Shown here: positions 8,468-16,738 of the stretch, in pieces | How positions within the stretch are numbered: the stretch's first letter is position 1 | How the letters are laid out: every line of letters begins with the position of its first letter | From: Reyranella soli | GTDB lineage: Bacteria > Pseudomonadota > Alphaproteobacteria > Reyranellales > Reyranellaceae | DNA length: 33,901 nt | Assembly (NCBI RefSeq): GCF_007992495.1 | Contig: NZ_BKAJ01000027.1 | Span: 1-33,901 of the forward strand | Direction: 5' to 3' | Translations under genes and position numbers: made by a program | Notes under the pieces: model-generated | The model's database searches: none | Seen by the model: only the letters and a program-made list of their open reading frames with translations | What the model was told of the DNA's origin: nothing

Positions 8468-9040
8468 CTATCGGCCGAGGGGTGTCAGGGCGGGGCATGG
8501 GTGCTGCGGCGAGCCCGCCTCGCACACGCTCACTTCTCCGAGGTATTTCTTCATTTTCTCGACTTGGTCCGGCGAGGCGGCCGCGCGGACCGCGCGCTGG
8601 ACGACATAGAAACTGTCGTTTCCCTTGATCGCCCGGAACATCGTCGTCTCGGGCTTGCCGGTCGCTGCCAGTAATGGGCAGTGGAGCATCATCATCGAGG
8701 CGGTGTAGCCGTTCGCCTTGCCCGTCGGGATGGAGGCGGGCTTGCTGCCCGGGCACGCTGCGAGCCACTGCTGCTGCAGCCTGCCGAGAAACTGCGCGGG
8801 ATCAAGGTCGGCTCTCCTGGTGAAGATCTGCACGGTGACCATTTCCGACCAGTTCTGCACCGTCTCAGCCGCAGGCACCCACTCCATGAGATTGACGCCG
8901 TTGCTCGTCCCCTTGTAGCCGACCTTGAAGCCGGCCGGCGGCGCCACCAGGAGGTTCTCGCCCTTGAGCTGCGCCTGCGACGGCGCAGCGGCCAGGCAGA
9001 AAACCGACATCAACCCGATGACCGCCCATCTGATCAGCAT
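8468..9040 (-). CDS. Secreted protein of unknown function (about 190 aa)
   Basis: A clear signal peptide, MLIRWAVIGLMSVFCLAAA, ends in PSQAQ, so export with cleavage after residue 23 or so is likely. I chose ATG 9040 because it puts the signal peptide at the very N-terminus; an in-frame ATG at 9073 would add 11 polar residues. The mature part has an N-terminal LKGENLLVAPPAGFKVGY strand, a central EMVTVQIFTRRADLDPAQFLGRLQQQW segment and a late KMKKYLGEVSVCEAG segment, with cysteines in AACPGSK and MLHCPL. The pattern resembles small periplasmic DcrB/PsbP-like proteins, and another such protein lies at 19652. It sits 36 bases after the second hydratase on the same strand and may be the last gene of the TRAP operon. 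Confidence 0.65.
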   Translation of the reverse strand: MLIRWAVIGLMSVFCLAAAPSQAQLKGENLLVAPPAGFKVGYKGTSNGVNLMEWVPAAETVQNWSEMVTVQIFTRRADLDPAQFLGRLQQQWLAACPGSKPASIPTGKANGYTASMMMLHCPLLAATGKPETTMFRAIKGNDSFYVVQRAVRAAASPDQVEKMKKYLGEVSVCEAGSPQHPCPALTPLGR

Positions 9041-9076
9041 TCGCTCGTCCAATCCCTCGACACAGCGCCGCATTCG

Positions 9077-9856
9077 TCAGCCGGTAAAGTGAATTTCGAC
9101 CTTGCCGAGTGCCGCACCGAAATCAGCCTCGACTGTGCTCCCAGCAGAGACGAAGTGCAGCCCGGTGCAGGTCCCAGCAGCGACCAGTTCGCCCGCGCGC
9201 AGGCCATCGCCTCGACGCGACATTTCGTTGGCGAGCCAGGTCAGCGCAATGAGCGGATGGCCGAGCACCAGGGCGCCGGTCCCCTCGCCCTTCAATGCGC
9301 CATCGACCGATAGGGTAACGCGGTGGGTCGCGAGATCGAGGCTGCGCCATGCCTCGAAGGCGGTCCCGACCACGACACCGCCATTGAAGGCATTGTCGGC
9401 AGTGATCTCCTCGATGCGGCGGCTCCGCCACTCGGAAAGGCGCGTGTCGCAGATCTCGATGAGCGGCACGACGGCGTCGACCGCAGCGCTCACCTCTTCC
9501 CGCTCATAGGGCGCCGACCGCGCCGGCAGGTCGCGGCCGACCTGGAAGCCGAACTCCGCTTCGACGCCGGCGACGAAGAAACGGGCGGCCGGGATGGTAG
9601 CCGGCTGCTGCCACAGCGCGTCGCGGAACAGGACGCCGGCGATCGGCCCCGGCGAATTGACGAGCCGCTGCGACTGTTCCGACGAGCAACCGACCTTGCG
9701 GCCGACGACCGCCTCGTCCCACAGCGGGCGAAACGCAGCCTGCACGGCGTAGGCGTCGTCGAACGTCCGCACATCGGGAAGTCCCGGCACCGTCTCGTGC
9801 GCACGCCGGCCGGCCACCAACAGGCGGGCGGCCTCGATTGCCGCAGGCTTGGTCAT
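9077..9856 (-). CDS. Second 2-keto-4-pentenoate hydratase-like protein (MhpD family, 259 aa)
   Basis: Same fold as the gene at 2544 but clearly diverged. The metal-site region is VEAEFGFQVGRDLP, followed by VDAVVPLIEICDTRL, the conserved ITADNAFNGGVVVG block, and a C-terminal GHPLIALTWLANEMSRRG followed by LRAGELVAAGTCTG. From family knowledge it hydrates 2-oxo-4-enoic acids or decarboxylates related acids in the cytoplasm. ATG at 9856 overlaps the DctM stop as ATGA, so the enzyme is translationally coupled to the TRAP permease. That makes it likely that it acts on the imported acid or a near product. Regulation probably goes through the IclR protein at the head of the cluster. Confidence 0.82.
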   Translation of the reverse strand: MTKPAAIEAARLLVAGRRAHETVPGLPDVRTFDDAYAVQAAFRPLWDEAVVGRKVGCSSEQSQRLVNSPGPIAGVLFRDALWQQPATIPAARFFVAGVEAEFGFQVGRDLPARSAPYEREEVSAAVDAVVPLIEICDTRLSEWRSRRIEEITADNAFNGGVVVGTAFEAWRSLDLATHRVTLSVDGALKGEGTGALVLGHPLIALTWLANEMSRRGDGLRAGELVAAGTCTGLHFVSAGSTVEADFGAALGKVEIHFTG

Positions 9857-11193
9857 CGCATGGCTCCCGTAAGCAGCGTGGCAACGGATGGCACGAACAC
9901 GACGAGCATCAGCACGCCGAAGACGATCACCGTATAGGGAAAGGCGGCCGCCCAGACCTGGCGCATGGTGATCTCCGGCGGCGCCACGCCCTTCATGACG
10001 AACAGCAGAAGCCCGAACGGCGGCGTCAGCAAGCCGATCTGCAGCGAGATCAGCAGGATGACGCCGAGCCAGACGAGATCCATGTTGAGGGCGTTGGCGA
10101 GCGGCATGAAGAACGGGAACGTGAGCAGCATCATGCTGATCTGGTCCATGAAGCAGCCGAGGACGAGCAGGATCGCGATCATCACGAACACGGCGATCAA
10201 CGGCGTGAATTCGTACTTGGCGATCTCGGCCAGCGCGCCGTCGGTGGCGCCCGAGAAGGCCAGGATCTGGGCAAAGGTCGTGGAGGCGGCGATGATGAAG
10301 AAGATCATCGTCGTCACGGCCGCGGTGCTTTTGAGGCTCTCGAACAGGACCTTCCAGGTGAGCGCCCGGTAGCACAGCGCCAGCGCGACGGTGGCCAGGC
10401 AACCCAGGGCCGCCGAATCGGTCGGCGAGGCCCAGCCCATGAACATGCTGCCCATGACGACGATGAAGATGAACGACAGCGGCACGACGTCGATGAAGAA
10501 CGGCCGCCAGCGCTCGACCAATGTCATGGGCGCCTTTGACGCTTCGTCCCGAGGGGCAAGATCGGGCCGCATCCAGCACCGGACGACGATCCAGATCAGG
10601 AAGCACACGCTCATGATCAGGCCCGGAATGATGCCGGCGATCAGCAGGTCCGACACCGACACCTTGTCGCGGCTGACGCTGCTCGCCAGCGTCGCCAGCA
10701 GGACGGTCAGCGCCGACGGCGGGATCAGCATGTCGACGCCGCCGATCGCCATGATCGGGCCCATCGCCATCGACGGATGATAGCCGCGCCGCAGCATCTC
10801 GGGCAGCAGCGACTGGCCGAGCATTGCCGTCGTGGCGATCGTCGAGCCGCTCAGCGCCGAGAAGATCGTGCCGCCGCTCACGGCCACGACGGACAGGCGG
10901 CCCGGCACGGCGAGGATCAGGCGATCGATGGCGTCGATGGCGCGGAAGGCCATGCCGCTGCGCAGCAGGATGTCGCCCATCACCAGGAACAGCGGCACCG
11001 GCGCCAGGTTGAAGTTGGCGATCGACGCCATCGAGCCGCGGATGAACGACATGATGCCGTTCTCGCCACCCAGGAAGACGATGGCGCCGACGATGTTGGT
11101 GAGGAAGAAGGCGAAGGCGACCGGCAGGCCGATCAGCATCACGAGACAAACGAGGCCCAGCATGAGGGCCAGGGCGGCGGGCCATGCCATCAC
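9853..11193 (-). CDS. dctM: TRAP transporter large permease subunit (DctM-like, 446 aa)
   Basis: This is the ion-coupled channel subunit of a tripartite ATP-independent periplasmic transporter in the inner membrane. The protein is hydrophobic throughout, with about 11-12 membrane helices and family landmarks such as GLPVAFAFFLTNIVGA, LFLVMGDILLRSGMA, GGTIFSALSGSTIATTAMLG and PPSALTVLLATLASS, ending QIGLLTPPFGLLLFVMKG. The length suits the family. It overlaps DctQ upstream (ATGA at 11190-11193) and the hydratase downstream by four bases each, so the cluster is translated as a coupled unit. The transported substrate is set by DctP and is probably an organic acid. Confidence 0.93.
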   Translation of the reverse strand: MMAWPAALALMLGLVCLVMLIGLPVAFAFFLTNIVGAIVFLGGENGIMSFIRGSMASIANFNLAPVPLFLVMGDILLRSGMAFRAIDAIDRLILAVPGRLSVVAVSGGTIFSALSGSTIATTAMLGQSLLPEMLRRGYHPSMAMGPIMAIGGVDMLIPPSALTVLLATLASSVSRDKVSVSDLLIAGIIPGLIMSVCFLIWIVVRCWMRPDLAPRDEASKAPMTLVERWRPFFIDVVPLSFIFIVVMGSMFMGWASPTDSAALGCLATVALALCYRALTWKVLFESLKSTAAVTTMIFFIIAASTTFAQILAFSGATDGALAEIAKYEFTPLIAVFVMIAILLVLGCFMDQISMMLLTFPFFMPLANALNMDLVWLGVILLISLQIGLLTPPFGLLLFVMKGVAPPEITMRQVWAAAFPYTVIVFGVLMLVVFVPSVATLLTGAMR

Positions 11194-11708
11194 AAGGTCG
11201 CCCGGTCGGTGACGTCATACGAGTCGCGCACGACGCTCTGGACACGCATGAAACGCAGGGTGAACTCGATGGCCAACATCAGCGCGCTGACCGGAATGGC
11301 GAGAAAGAGCAGCCATTCCGGCACGTACCAGGTCTTGTAGGCGACCATGTTGTTGCGCCAGGCGTCGCTGACGACGGCGCTGCCGTAGTAGAGCAGCACG
11401 AGACTGATGCCGAGGCCGACCAAGTCGACCAGCTGCTCCAGCCGGACCGCCAGCCGCTTGGGCAAGGCAACGAACAGCATGTCGACGCGGACATGGTTGC
11501 CCTGGCGGAGGACCCAGGGCGCCGCCAGGAAAGTGCCGGCGTACATCAGGTACTCGCTGAGCTCGATCAGCCACGGCAGCGAGCCGAGCCCGAAGTCGCG
11601 CAAGGCGACGTCGATGCAGATCAGCGCGATGATCAGCCCGATCACCAGGCCGAACAGGATTCCGAAGAAGCCGATCAGCTTCTCGAAGAGGCGAAGCGCG
11701 ATGGTCAC
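11190..11708 (-). CDS. dctQ: TRAP transporter small permease subunit (DctQ-like, 172 aa)
   Basis: A four-helix membrane protein with the DctQ landmarks: first helix LIGFFGILFGLVIGLIIALI, then LPWLIELSEYLMYAGTFLAA, the conserved loop WVLRQGNHVRVDML, a third helix near VDLVGLGISLVLLYYGSAVV and a last helix LLFLAIPVSALMLAIEF. It helps DctM couple the sodium gradient to uptake. It lies 17 bases after DctP and overlaps DctM by four bases. The N-terminal MTIALRLFEK fits an ATG at 11708. Confidence 0.9.
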   Translation of the reverse strand: MTIALRLFEKLIGFFGILFGLVIGLIIALICIDVALRDFGLGSLPWLIELSEYLMYAGTFLAAPWVLRQGNHVRVDMLFVALPKRLAVRLEQLVDLVGLGISLVLLYYGSAVVSDAWRNNMVAYKTWYVPEWLLFLAIPVSALMLAIEFTLRFMRVQSVVRDSYDVTDRATL

Positions 11709-11725
11709 GGGAAGGATCCGCTCGC

Positions 11726-12715
11726 CTACTCCTTGGTGAAATAGCCGCGGAGCTTCGGACCGTTCTCGGGGCTGATCTTATTGACCACCGCCCAGCCCGC
11801 CTCGCGCGCTTCCTTCACGTAACGCTGCTCATCGGCCGGCGCGAAGCGGATCGCCTTGATGCCGGCTTCCTCCTGCTTCTTGCGCTCGGCCTCGATCAGG
11901 GCGACGTCGGCGGTGCTGGCCTCGATCTCCATCGCGAGGTCGAGCAGCAGCTTGCGCTGGGCATCGTTCAGCTTCTTGGTCCAGGTGTCGTGGTTGGCCA
12001 GCAGCGTGATGTCGGGATGATAGAAGCCCGGATCGACGCGGAACTTCGTCACCTTCTGCCACGAGTAGTCGAAGATGCCGCGCGTGGCCCAGCCGTAGCC
12101 GTCGACCGTGTTGCGCTCGAGCATGGTGTAGACCTCGGGCGGGGTCGAGTTGATGCCGGTACCGCCGAGCTTCTCCACCATCGGCCGATACATCGGCGTG
12201 ACGCGAATCTTGAGCCCGGAGAAATCGGGCTTGGCGATCTCCTTGTTCAGGAAGATATGGGCCCGCTCGTAGTTGTAGAAGCGGGCAAGGAACTCGGTGT
12301 TGGCCTTCTCGACGTGCAGCTTGTTGAGGAAGGCGAGGCCGCCGTTGCTGCGCAGCTCCGACATCGGCACCTCGATCAGCTTCATCGCCTCGGCTTCGGG
12401 CAGCACGTTGCCGTAGTAGGCACTCGACGTCGTGACGATATCGATGACGCCGTCCTTCAGGTTCTTGCCGACATCGAAGAGCGGCATGACCTTCGGCGCA
12501 CCGCCGAGATACTGGATGCGAATCTGGCCTTTACCCTTCTCGTTGACCGCCTTGATGTACTGCTCGAACTTCTGGGCGTAGATGGAGCCTTCCTGGAAGG
12601 CCGCGACGCCCTTGAGCACGACTTCCTGGGCCGCGGCCGGAAACGAGAACGCGATCAGCACCGAGCTCAGCGCCATGCCGATCGCGGACGGCCGTTGCCT
12701 CTTCAATCCCCACAT
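11726..12715 (-). CDS. dctP: TRAP transporter substrate-binding protein (DctP-like, 329 aa)
   Basis: A periplasmic binding protein delivering a carboxylate substrate to DctQM. The signal peptide spans residues 1-29 (MALSSVLIAFSFPAAA core, then Q). The DctP fold is visible in the GSIYAQKFEQYIKAVNEKGKG and GLAFLNKLHV segments, and in GLKIRVTPMYRPMVEKLGGT, which carries the conserved arginine R171 that grips the substrate carboxylate; PPEVYTMLERNTVDGYGW follows. I chose ATG 12715 because GGAGG lies five bases before it; an in-frame GTG at 12730 would consume that ribosome binding site. It is 40 bases downstream of the IclR gene. The neighbouring MhpD-like enzyme suggests a 2-oxo or unsaturated acid, as inference only. 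Confidence 0.9.
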   Translation of the reverse strand: MWGLKRQRPSAIGMALSSVLIAFSFPAAAQEVVLKGVAAFQEGSIYAQKFEQYIKAVNEKGKGQIRIQYLGGAPKVMPLFDVGKNLKDGVIDIVTTSSAYYGNVLPEAEAMKLIEVPMSELRSNGGLAFLNKLHVEKANTEFLARFYNYERAHIFLNKEIAKPDFSGLKIRVTPMYRPMVEKLGGTGINSTPPEVYTMLERNTVDGYGWATRGIFDYSWQKVTKFRVDPGFYHPDITLLANHDTWTKKLNDAQRKLLLDLAMEIEASTADVALIEAERKKQEEAGIKAIRFAPADEQRYVKEAREAGWAVVNKISPENGPKLRGYFTKE

Positions 12716-12755
12716 TTCATCCTCCCTCACCTATGGCGCCGCACACCCGCGCCGT

Positions 12756-13562
12756 TCAACCCGCAGTCCCTGCAATACTGGCCGCGGCATGGGCAACGCG
12801 AGGCCCCACATCAGCCAGCGCCCGCTCCTCGGAAATCTCGAAAGGCGGCCCGCCGCAATTCACCGCCAGCACGACGCCGTCGGCGGTGACGACCGGCGCC
12901 CCGACGCCGACGACATCGGCGCGCCACTCGCCGGCGGAAACACAGAAGCCGCTGCGTTCGAGCATCTCGAAGGCAGTGTCGATACCCGAACGGATCGTAC
13001 GCCACTCCCGGCCTGCGTCACGCCGGATGCGGTCGAGCAGGCCACGACGCTCGGACTCCGGGACGGCAAACAGGTAGGCCCGCCCCATCGCCGTCGTCGC
13101 CAACGGGATGCGGGCGCCGAGATCGAAGCGCGCCGGCGGCGCGTTGTCGTGGCGGACCGTGTCGATGTTGATCATGTGCAGCTGGTCGCGGGCCCCCAGC
13201 GACACCGGCAGGCGCGTCGCCTCGGCGACCTCGCGCAGGAAAGGGTGAGCCGCGATCCGGTACGGCATGCCCGACAACAGGGAATGACAAAGCGAGGCGA
13301 TCGCCGCGCCCAGCGTATAGCGGCCAAGCCGCGGCACATAGGCGAGATAGCCCAGCGCCGTCAGGGTCTGGGTCAGGCGCGAAACTGCCGGACGGGACAG
13401 ACCGGTGCGCGCGGCGATCTCGGCATTGCTGAGCGCGCTTTCGCCGGGCCGGAAGGCCCTCAGCACGGAAAGGCCGCGGGCGAGTCCCTGGACGACAAGA
13501 GGCTCCTCCCCAGCCAGGAGGTCGGTTTCAGCCTTGCGCTGCAATGGCGACAAGCGACCCAT
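12756..13562 (-). CDS. IclR-family transcriptional regulator (268 aa)
   Basis: The N-terminal winged helix-turn-helix (about 26-85) reads VVQGLARGLSVLRAF, LSNAEIAARTGLSRPAVSRL, LTALGYLAYVPRLGRYTLG, a textbook IclR pattern. The C-terminal ligand-binding domain (about 100-265) has PVSLGARDQLHMINI, GARIPLATTAMGRAYLF and the closing GAPVVTADGVVLAVNCGGPP. It probably controls the TRAP transporter and hydratase genes directly downstream on the same strand, in response to the imported acid. ATG 13562 was chosen because the domain follows at the usual distance. No ribosome binding site is evident there, and a TTGACA box lies only about 30 bases upstream, so the message may be leaderless. An upstream extension is open but unlike the family. 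Confidence 0.88.
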   Translation of the reverse strand: MGRLSPLQRKAETDLLAGEEPLVVQGLARGLSVLRAFRPGESALSNAEIAARTGLSRPAVSRLTQTLTALGYLAYVPRLGRYTLGAAIASLCHSLLSGMPYRIAAHPFLREVAEATRLPVSLGARDQLHMINIDTVRHDNAPPARFDLGARIPLATTAMGRAYLFAVPESERRGLLDRIRRDAGREWRTIRSGIDTAFEMLERSGFCVSAGEWRADVVGVGAPVVTADGVVLAVNCGGPPFEISEERALADVGPRVAHAAASIAGTAG

Positions 13563-13569
13563 GGCAAAA

Positions 13570-13597
13570 ATTGCAATAGATGGAATTGAATTGTCAA
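13570..13597 (-). promoter_or_regulatory. AT-rich promoter/operator region before the IclR gene
   Basis: On the minus strand a perfect -35 hexamer TTGACA (13592-13597) is followed by an AT-rich stretch and the exact palindrome ATTGCAAT (13570-13577). A -10 is not clear (CAATTT at an 18-base spacing is the best). AT-rich dyads just upstream of IclR genes are common autoregulation sites, so this is a candidate only. The rest of the gap to 13754 shows no other structure I trust. Confidence 0.35.
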
Positions 13598-13754
13598 TCT
13601 GGGCGGCCGGCGTGCCGCTCAACGTCCGATTGTGCCGCCATTGTGGCAATCCACCGCCGAAGCGGACGGCCGATCAATCATTCCGGACACGCGATCATCC
13701 CGACTGAAGCTATCAAGTACGTGGGTGGATGCTTCGTTGTGTGGGAGAAGTGTC

Positions 13755-14303
13755 GTGATCTTCGGGATGTCTCTGTCGACTTTCACAGTCGTGCACGTGG
13801 TGCTGAGCCTGGTCGGCATCGCCTCGGGCGTGCTCGTCCTGCTGCGCCCGTCCGCGTCGCCGAAGGCGTGGGGCCTGACGACGCTGTTCCTCGTGACCAC
13901 GCTCGCCGCCAGCGTCACGGGGCTGCTCTACCTTCTGTCGTTCCCGCGCTTCGGCATGGGACACGGCATCGCCATCGCCTCGCTGGCGGTCTTCGTGCCG
14001 ACCCTGCTGGCGTTGTGGCGCCATAAGCTGGCCGGGCCGTGGCGCGCGATCTATGTCACCGGTGCGGCGACCCTGCTCTATCTCAACGCCTTCATCGCCG
14101 TGATGCAGGCCTTCGGCAAGATCGGCTTCCTGCGCGCGCTGCCGGCAACGACGCTGGGCTCGCCGCTGTTCCTCGCCCATCTGCTCGTGCTGGCGATCTC
14201 GGTGTGGCTCGCCATCCACGCCTTCACCGGCCTTCAGCCCGGCGGCGCCCCACGGCGCGTTCGCAGGCCACGGCCGCTGCGCGTCGCGGATCGCTGGAAC
14301 TGA
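13755..14303 (+). CDS. Integral membrane protein, unknown function (182 aa)
   Basis: Four hydrophobic helices are visible: about 6-27 (TFTVVHVVLSLVGIASGVLVLL), 38-60 (LTTLFLVTTLAASVTGLLYLL), 68-88 (GIAIASLAVFVPTLLALW) and 95-118 (AIYVTGAATLLYLNAFIAVMQAF). A fifth near LFLAHLLVLAISVWLAIHAF is possible, and an arginine-rich tail (APRRVRRPRPLRV) marks the inner side. I chose GTG 13755 because GGGAG lies seven bases before it; the in-frame ATG at 13767 has no such site. The paired helices resemble small heme- or quinone-associated membrane proteins, but no conserved histidine pair convinces me. It is followed by a terminator-like hairpin. Confidence 0.65.
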   Translation: MIFGMSLSTFTVVHVVLSLVGIASGVLVLLRPSASPKAWGLTTLFLVTTLAASVTGLLYLLSFPRFGMGHGIAIASLAVFVPTLLALWRHKLAGPWRAIYVTGAATLLYLNAFIAVMQAFGKIGFLRALPATTLGSPLFLAHLLVLAISVWLAIHAFTGLQPGGAPRRVRRPRPLRVADRWN

Positions 14304-14328
14304 GGAGAGCGCTGTCGGATTGTACTGA

Positions 14329-14370
14329 AAAGGTCGTCGCGACCAGCGTGGGTTGGTCGCGGCGACTTTT
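14329..14370. terminator. Bidirectional terminator-like hairpin
   Basis: GTCGTCGCGACCA (14333-14345) pairs with TGGTCGCGGCGAC (14354-14366) with a single wobble. The stem extends through an A-run on the left into TTTT (14367-14370) on the right. It is the classic shape of an intrinsic terminator for the membrane gene ending at 14303. Confidence 0.65.
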
Positions 14371-14395
14371 CATGGTGGCTGCGGTACGGTGTCGG

Positions 14396-15166
14396 GTGAT
14401 CGACAGCTCCAGCCTGCTCATCTGCGTGATGGCCCTTGTTGCAATGTTCGGCGGAGGGCTGATCGGCATCTTCGTCGCGCGGCTCCTGCCGGCGCATCAT
14501 TTGAGCACCTCGTCGGCAAGCGCGGTGAAGCTGATGGCCACCGTGGTGGTATCGCTGACCTCCCTGGTGCTCGCCCTGATGCTCTCCTCGGCGAACAGTT
14601 CGTTTTCGGTCAATGCCGGGATCGTGAAGAAGCTCAGCTCCGATCTCATTCACCTGGATCACCTGCTGCGGGCGTACGGGCCGGAAGCGGACGAGGCGCG
14701 TGCGAACCTGCGTGCCTACACGGCCCGGAAGAACGACGAACTTTTCCCGGCGTCGACCGTGCCATCTTCGACCGATCGGGAGACATCCGATCGACTGGAC
14801 GCCCTCCTCGACTCCGTCCTGTCGCTGACCCCCGCCGACCGACGACACACGGCGCTGGTCCAGCAAGCGCTCGCCATCACGTCCAGCATCTATGCCGAGC
14901 GATGGCTGCTGTGGGAAAACCCCGGCACCACGGTTCCCGCACAATTCCTCTTCGTGCTGACCTTCTGGCTCTTTCTCATCTTCGTCAGTTTCGGCTTGTT
15001 CGCGCCGGCCAATCTCACGGTGATCGCCAGCTTTTTCCTGTGCTCACTGGCGGTCACGGGGGCCATGCTCATGATTCTCGACCTGGGCGATCCGATGCAT
15101 CCCGGCTGGGTTCAGGTCTCCGGCGAGCCGCTGCGCCGCGCGGTGATCGAGATCGGCCGTCCGTAA
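14396..15166 (+). CDS. Bestrophin-like / DUF4239-type membrane protein (about 256 aa)
   Basis: The layout is two N-terminal helices (SSLLICVMALVAMFGGGLIGIFVARLLP and ATVVVSLTSLVLALMLSSA), a long cytoplasmic helical middle (KLSSDLIHLDHLLRAYG through VQQALAITSSIYAERW) and two C-terminal helices (QFLFVLTFWLFLIFVSFGLFA and LTVIASFFLCSLAVTGAMLMIL), then the DLGDPMHPGWVQVSGEPLRR tail. This matches the DUF4239/bestrophin-like family, whose function is not established. The start is uncertain. GTG 14396 gives the usual short N-terminus. ATG 14372 lies two bases behind a terminator-like hairpin and lacks a ribosome binding site. It converges on the dehydrogenase gene, with 15 bases between stops. Confidence 0.7.
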   Translation: MIDSSSLLICVMALVAMFGGGLIGIFVARLLPAHHLSTSSASAVKLMATVVVSLTSLVLALMLSSANSSFSVNAGIVKKLSSDLIHLDHLLRAYGPEADEARANLRAYTARKNDELFPASTVPSSTDRETSDRLDALLDSVLSLTPADRRHTALVQQALAITSSIYAERWLLWENPGTTVPAQFLFVLTFWLFLIFVSFGLFAPANLTVIASFFLCSLAVTGAMLMILDLGDPMHPGWVQVSGEPLRRAVIEIGRP

Positions 15167-15181
15167 GGGAGGCCGCCCTAG

Positions 15182-16696
15182 CTAGTCCAGCGTCGTTGCG
15201 CTCATCCCCAGCTGCGCCCGCCGCCGCAGCCACTGGCTCGGCCGATAGCGATCGTCGCCGGTGATGGCTTGCAGCTGCAGCAGGATCTCGTGGCAGTCCT
15301 TGACGCCCAGCCAGTCGGCCAGCGCCAGCGGCCCGCGCGGGTAGTTGAGGCCGAGCGTCATGGCTGTGTCGACATCCGCGGCCGAGGCGATGCCGATCAT
15401 CGCCATCTCGCAGCCGAGGTTGGCGATCATGGCGCACATGCGCTGGGCGATGAAGCCGGGCGAGTCCTTGATCAAGGTCACCTTGGCACCGGTGCGCGCC
15501 AGGATGGCGGCCGCGGCGTCGCGCACCAGGTCGTCGGCGCCGGGCGCGGTCATGATGGTGAGGCGCTTGGCGATGTCGCCGGTGAGGTCGATCGCCACGG
15601 TGCGCCTGGGATCGAGGCCGCGCTCGACGACTGTCGTGGTGCAGTCCTTGCCGACCGGCGCCACCAGGATCGGGCTTTTGCCGTCGTCGGCACCCAGCGC
15701 CTGCGCACCCGCGGCCATCACCAGGCCGACCAGCTTCTCGTTGTGGCTGTCCATCACCACGACGCGCGTCGCCGGCACGACCGACGGCAAATGATCGGCG
15801 CCGGGATCGACCTTGGCGCCCTTGGCGTCGTAGCCGTACCAGCCGCCGCCGGTCTTGCGGCCGAGCCGGCCCGCCGCATAGAGGCTCTCATGATAGGGGC
15901 TGGGCGTCATGCGCCGGTCGTGGAAGAAGCCTTCATAGATGATCTTGCGCGCCGGGAAGTTCACGTCGATGCCGGTGAGGTCCATCAGCTCGAACGGCCC
16001 CATGCGGAAGCCGCAGCTGTCGCGCATGACGGCGTCGACCTGCGACGGCGTGGCCCTGCCCTCCTGCATGATGCGCAGGCCTTCGGTGCCGATGGCGGTG
16101 CCGCCGAGATTGACCAGGAAGCCCGGCGTGTCGCCCACCACCACGGGCACGCGCGTCTGGCGCTTGCCCAGCGCCACCATGGCGTCGGTCACCCACTGCG
16201 CGGTATCGGCGGCGCGGATGACCTCGACGAGCTTCATCAGCGGCACGGGATTGAAGTAGTGCATGCCGCAGACGCGGTCGCGATGCTTCAGCGAGCGCGC
16301 GATCGAGGCGATGCGGATCGACGAGGTGTTCGAGGCGAGGATGGTCTCGGGCGGGACCACGGCTTCCAGCTCGCCGAACAGCTTCTGCTTGACCTCGAGG
16401 TTCTCGAATACGGCCTCGACGATAATGTGGCAGCTCTTGAGGTCCTCGAGCTTGTCGGCGACCGCGAGGTTGGCGTCGGTCTTGGCGAGATCTGCATCGG
16501 TCAGCCGTCCTTTGGCGACGAGGCCCTTCAGCGTCTCGAGGATCGCAGCCTTGGCTTTTGCGGCACCGCCCGCTGCCGCGTCGAACATGACGGCCTTCAT
16601 GCCGCCCTGCGCCGTCACCTGCGCAATGCCGCGCCCCATCGCGCCGGTTCCGACCACGCCCACGACCAGATCGGAGCGGTTCACATCGAGAGCCAT
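15182..16696 (-). CDS. 3-hydroxyacyl-CoA dehydrogenase, long PaaH-type form (504 aa)
   Basis: NAD-dependent oxidation of 3-hydroxyacyl-CoA. The Rossmann domain starts VVGVVGTGAMGRGIAQ (dinucleotide loop GTGAMG at 16-21). The catalytic pair is H146 in CGMHYFNPVPLMKLVEV and E158, spaced as in the family, and SNTSSIRI lies at 122-129. A first C-terminal domain covers about 190-290 (VGDTPGFLVNLGG). A second copy follows at about 410-490 (IKDSPGFIAQRMCAMIANLG, then LNYPRGPLALADWLG). That double C-terminal domain and the 500-residue length mark the PaaH/PaaC subfamily. ATG at 16696 follows GGAGGACGT. It is 131 bases after prpE on the same strand with a family A repeat between. No phenylacetate genes are near, so a general or propionate-linked role is as likely. 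Confidence 0.9.
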   Translation of the reverse strand: MALDVNRSDLVVGVVGTGAMGRGIAQVTAQGGMKAVMFDAAAGGAAKAKAAILETLKGLVAKGRLTDADLAKTDANLAVADKLEDLKSCHIIVEAVFENLEVKQKLFGELEAVVPPETILASNTSSIRIASIARSLKHRDRVCGMHYFNPVPLMKLVEVIRAADTAQWVTDAMVALGKRQTRVPVVVGDTPGFLVNLGGTAIGTEGLRIMQEGRATPSQVDAVMRDSCGFRMGPFELMDLTGIDVNFPARKIIYEGFFHDRRMTPSPYHESLYAAGRLGRKTGGGWYGYDAKGAKVDPGADHLPSVVPATRVVVMDSHNEKLVGLVMAAGAQALGADDGKSPILVAPVGKDCTTTVVERGLDPRRTVAIDLTGDIAKRLTIMTAPGADDLVRDAAAAILARTGAKVTLIKDSPGFIAQRMCAMIANLGCEMAMIGIASAADVDTAMTLGLNYPRGPLALADWLGVKDCHEILLQLQAITGDDRYRPSQWLRRRAQLGMSATTLD

Positions 16697-16738
16697 ACGT
16701 CCTCCAGAAACAAATCGACTGTCGTCGCTAAACGATCG

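Noticed and set aside
9077..11245. Single 722-codon minus-strand frame suggesting a DctM-hydratase fusion
   Set aside because: Only its last 259 codons are real (the hydratase). The earlier part is an out-of-frame reading of dctM, and the ATGA overlap at 9853-9856 separates the two genes.
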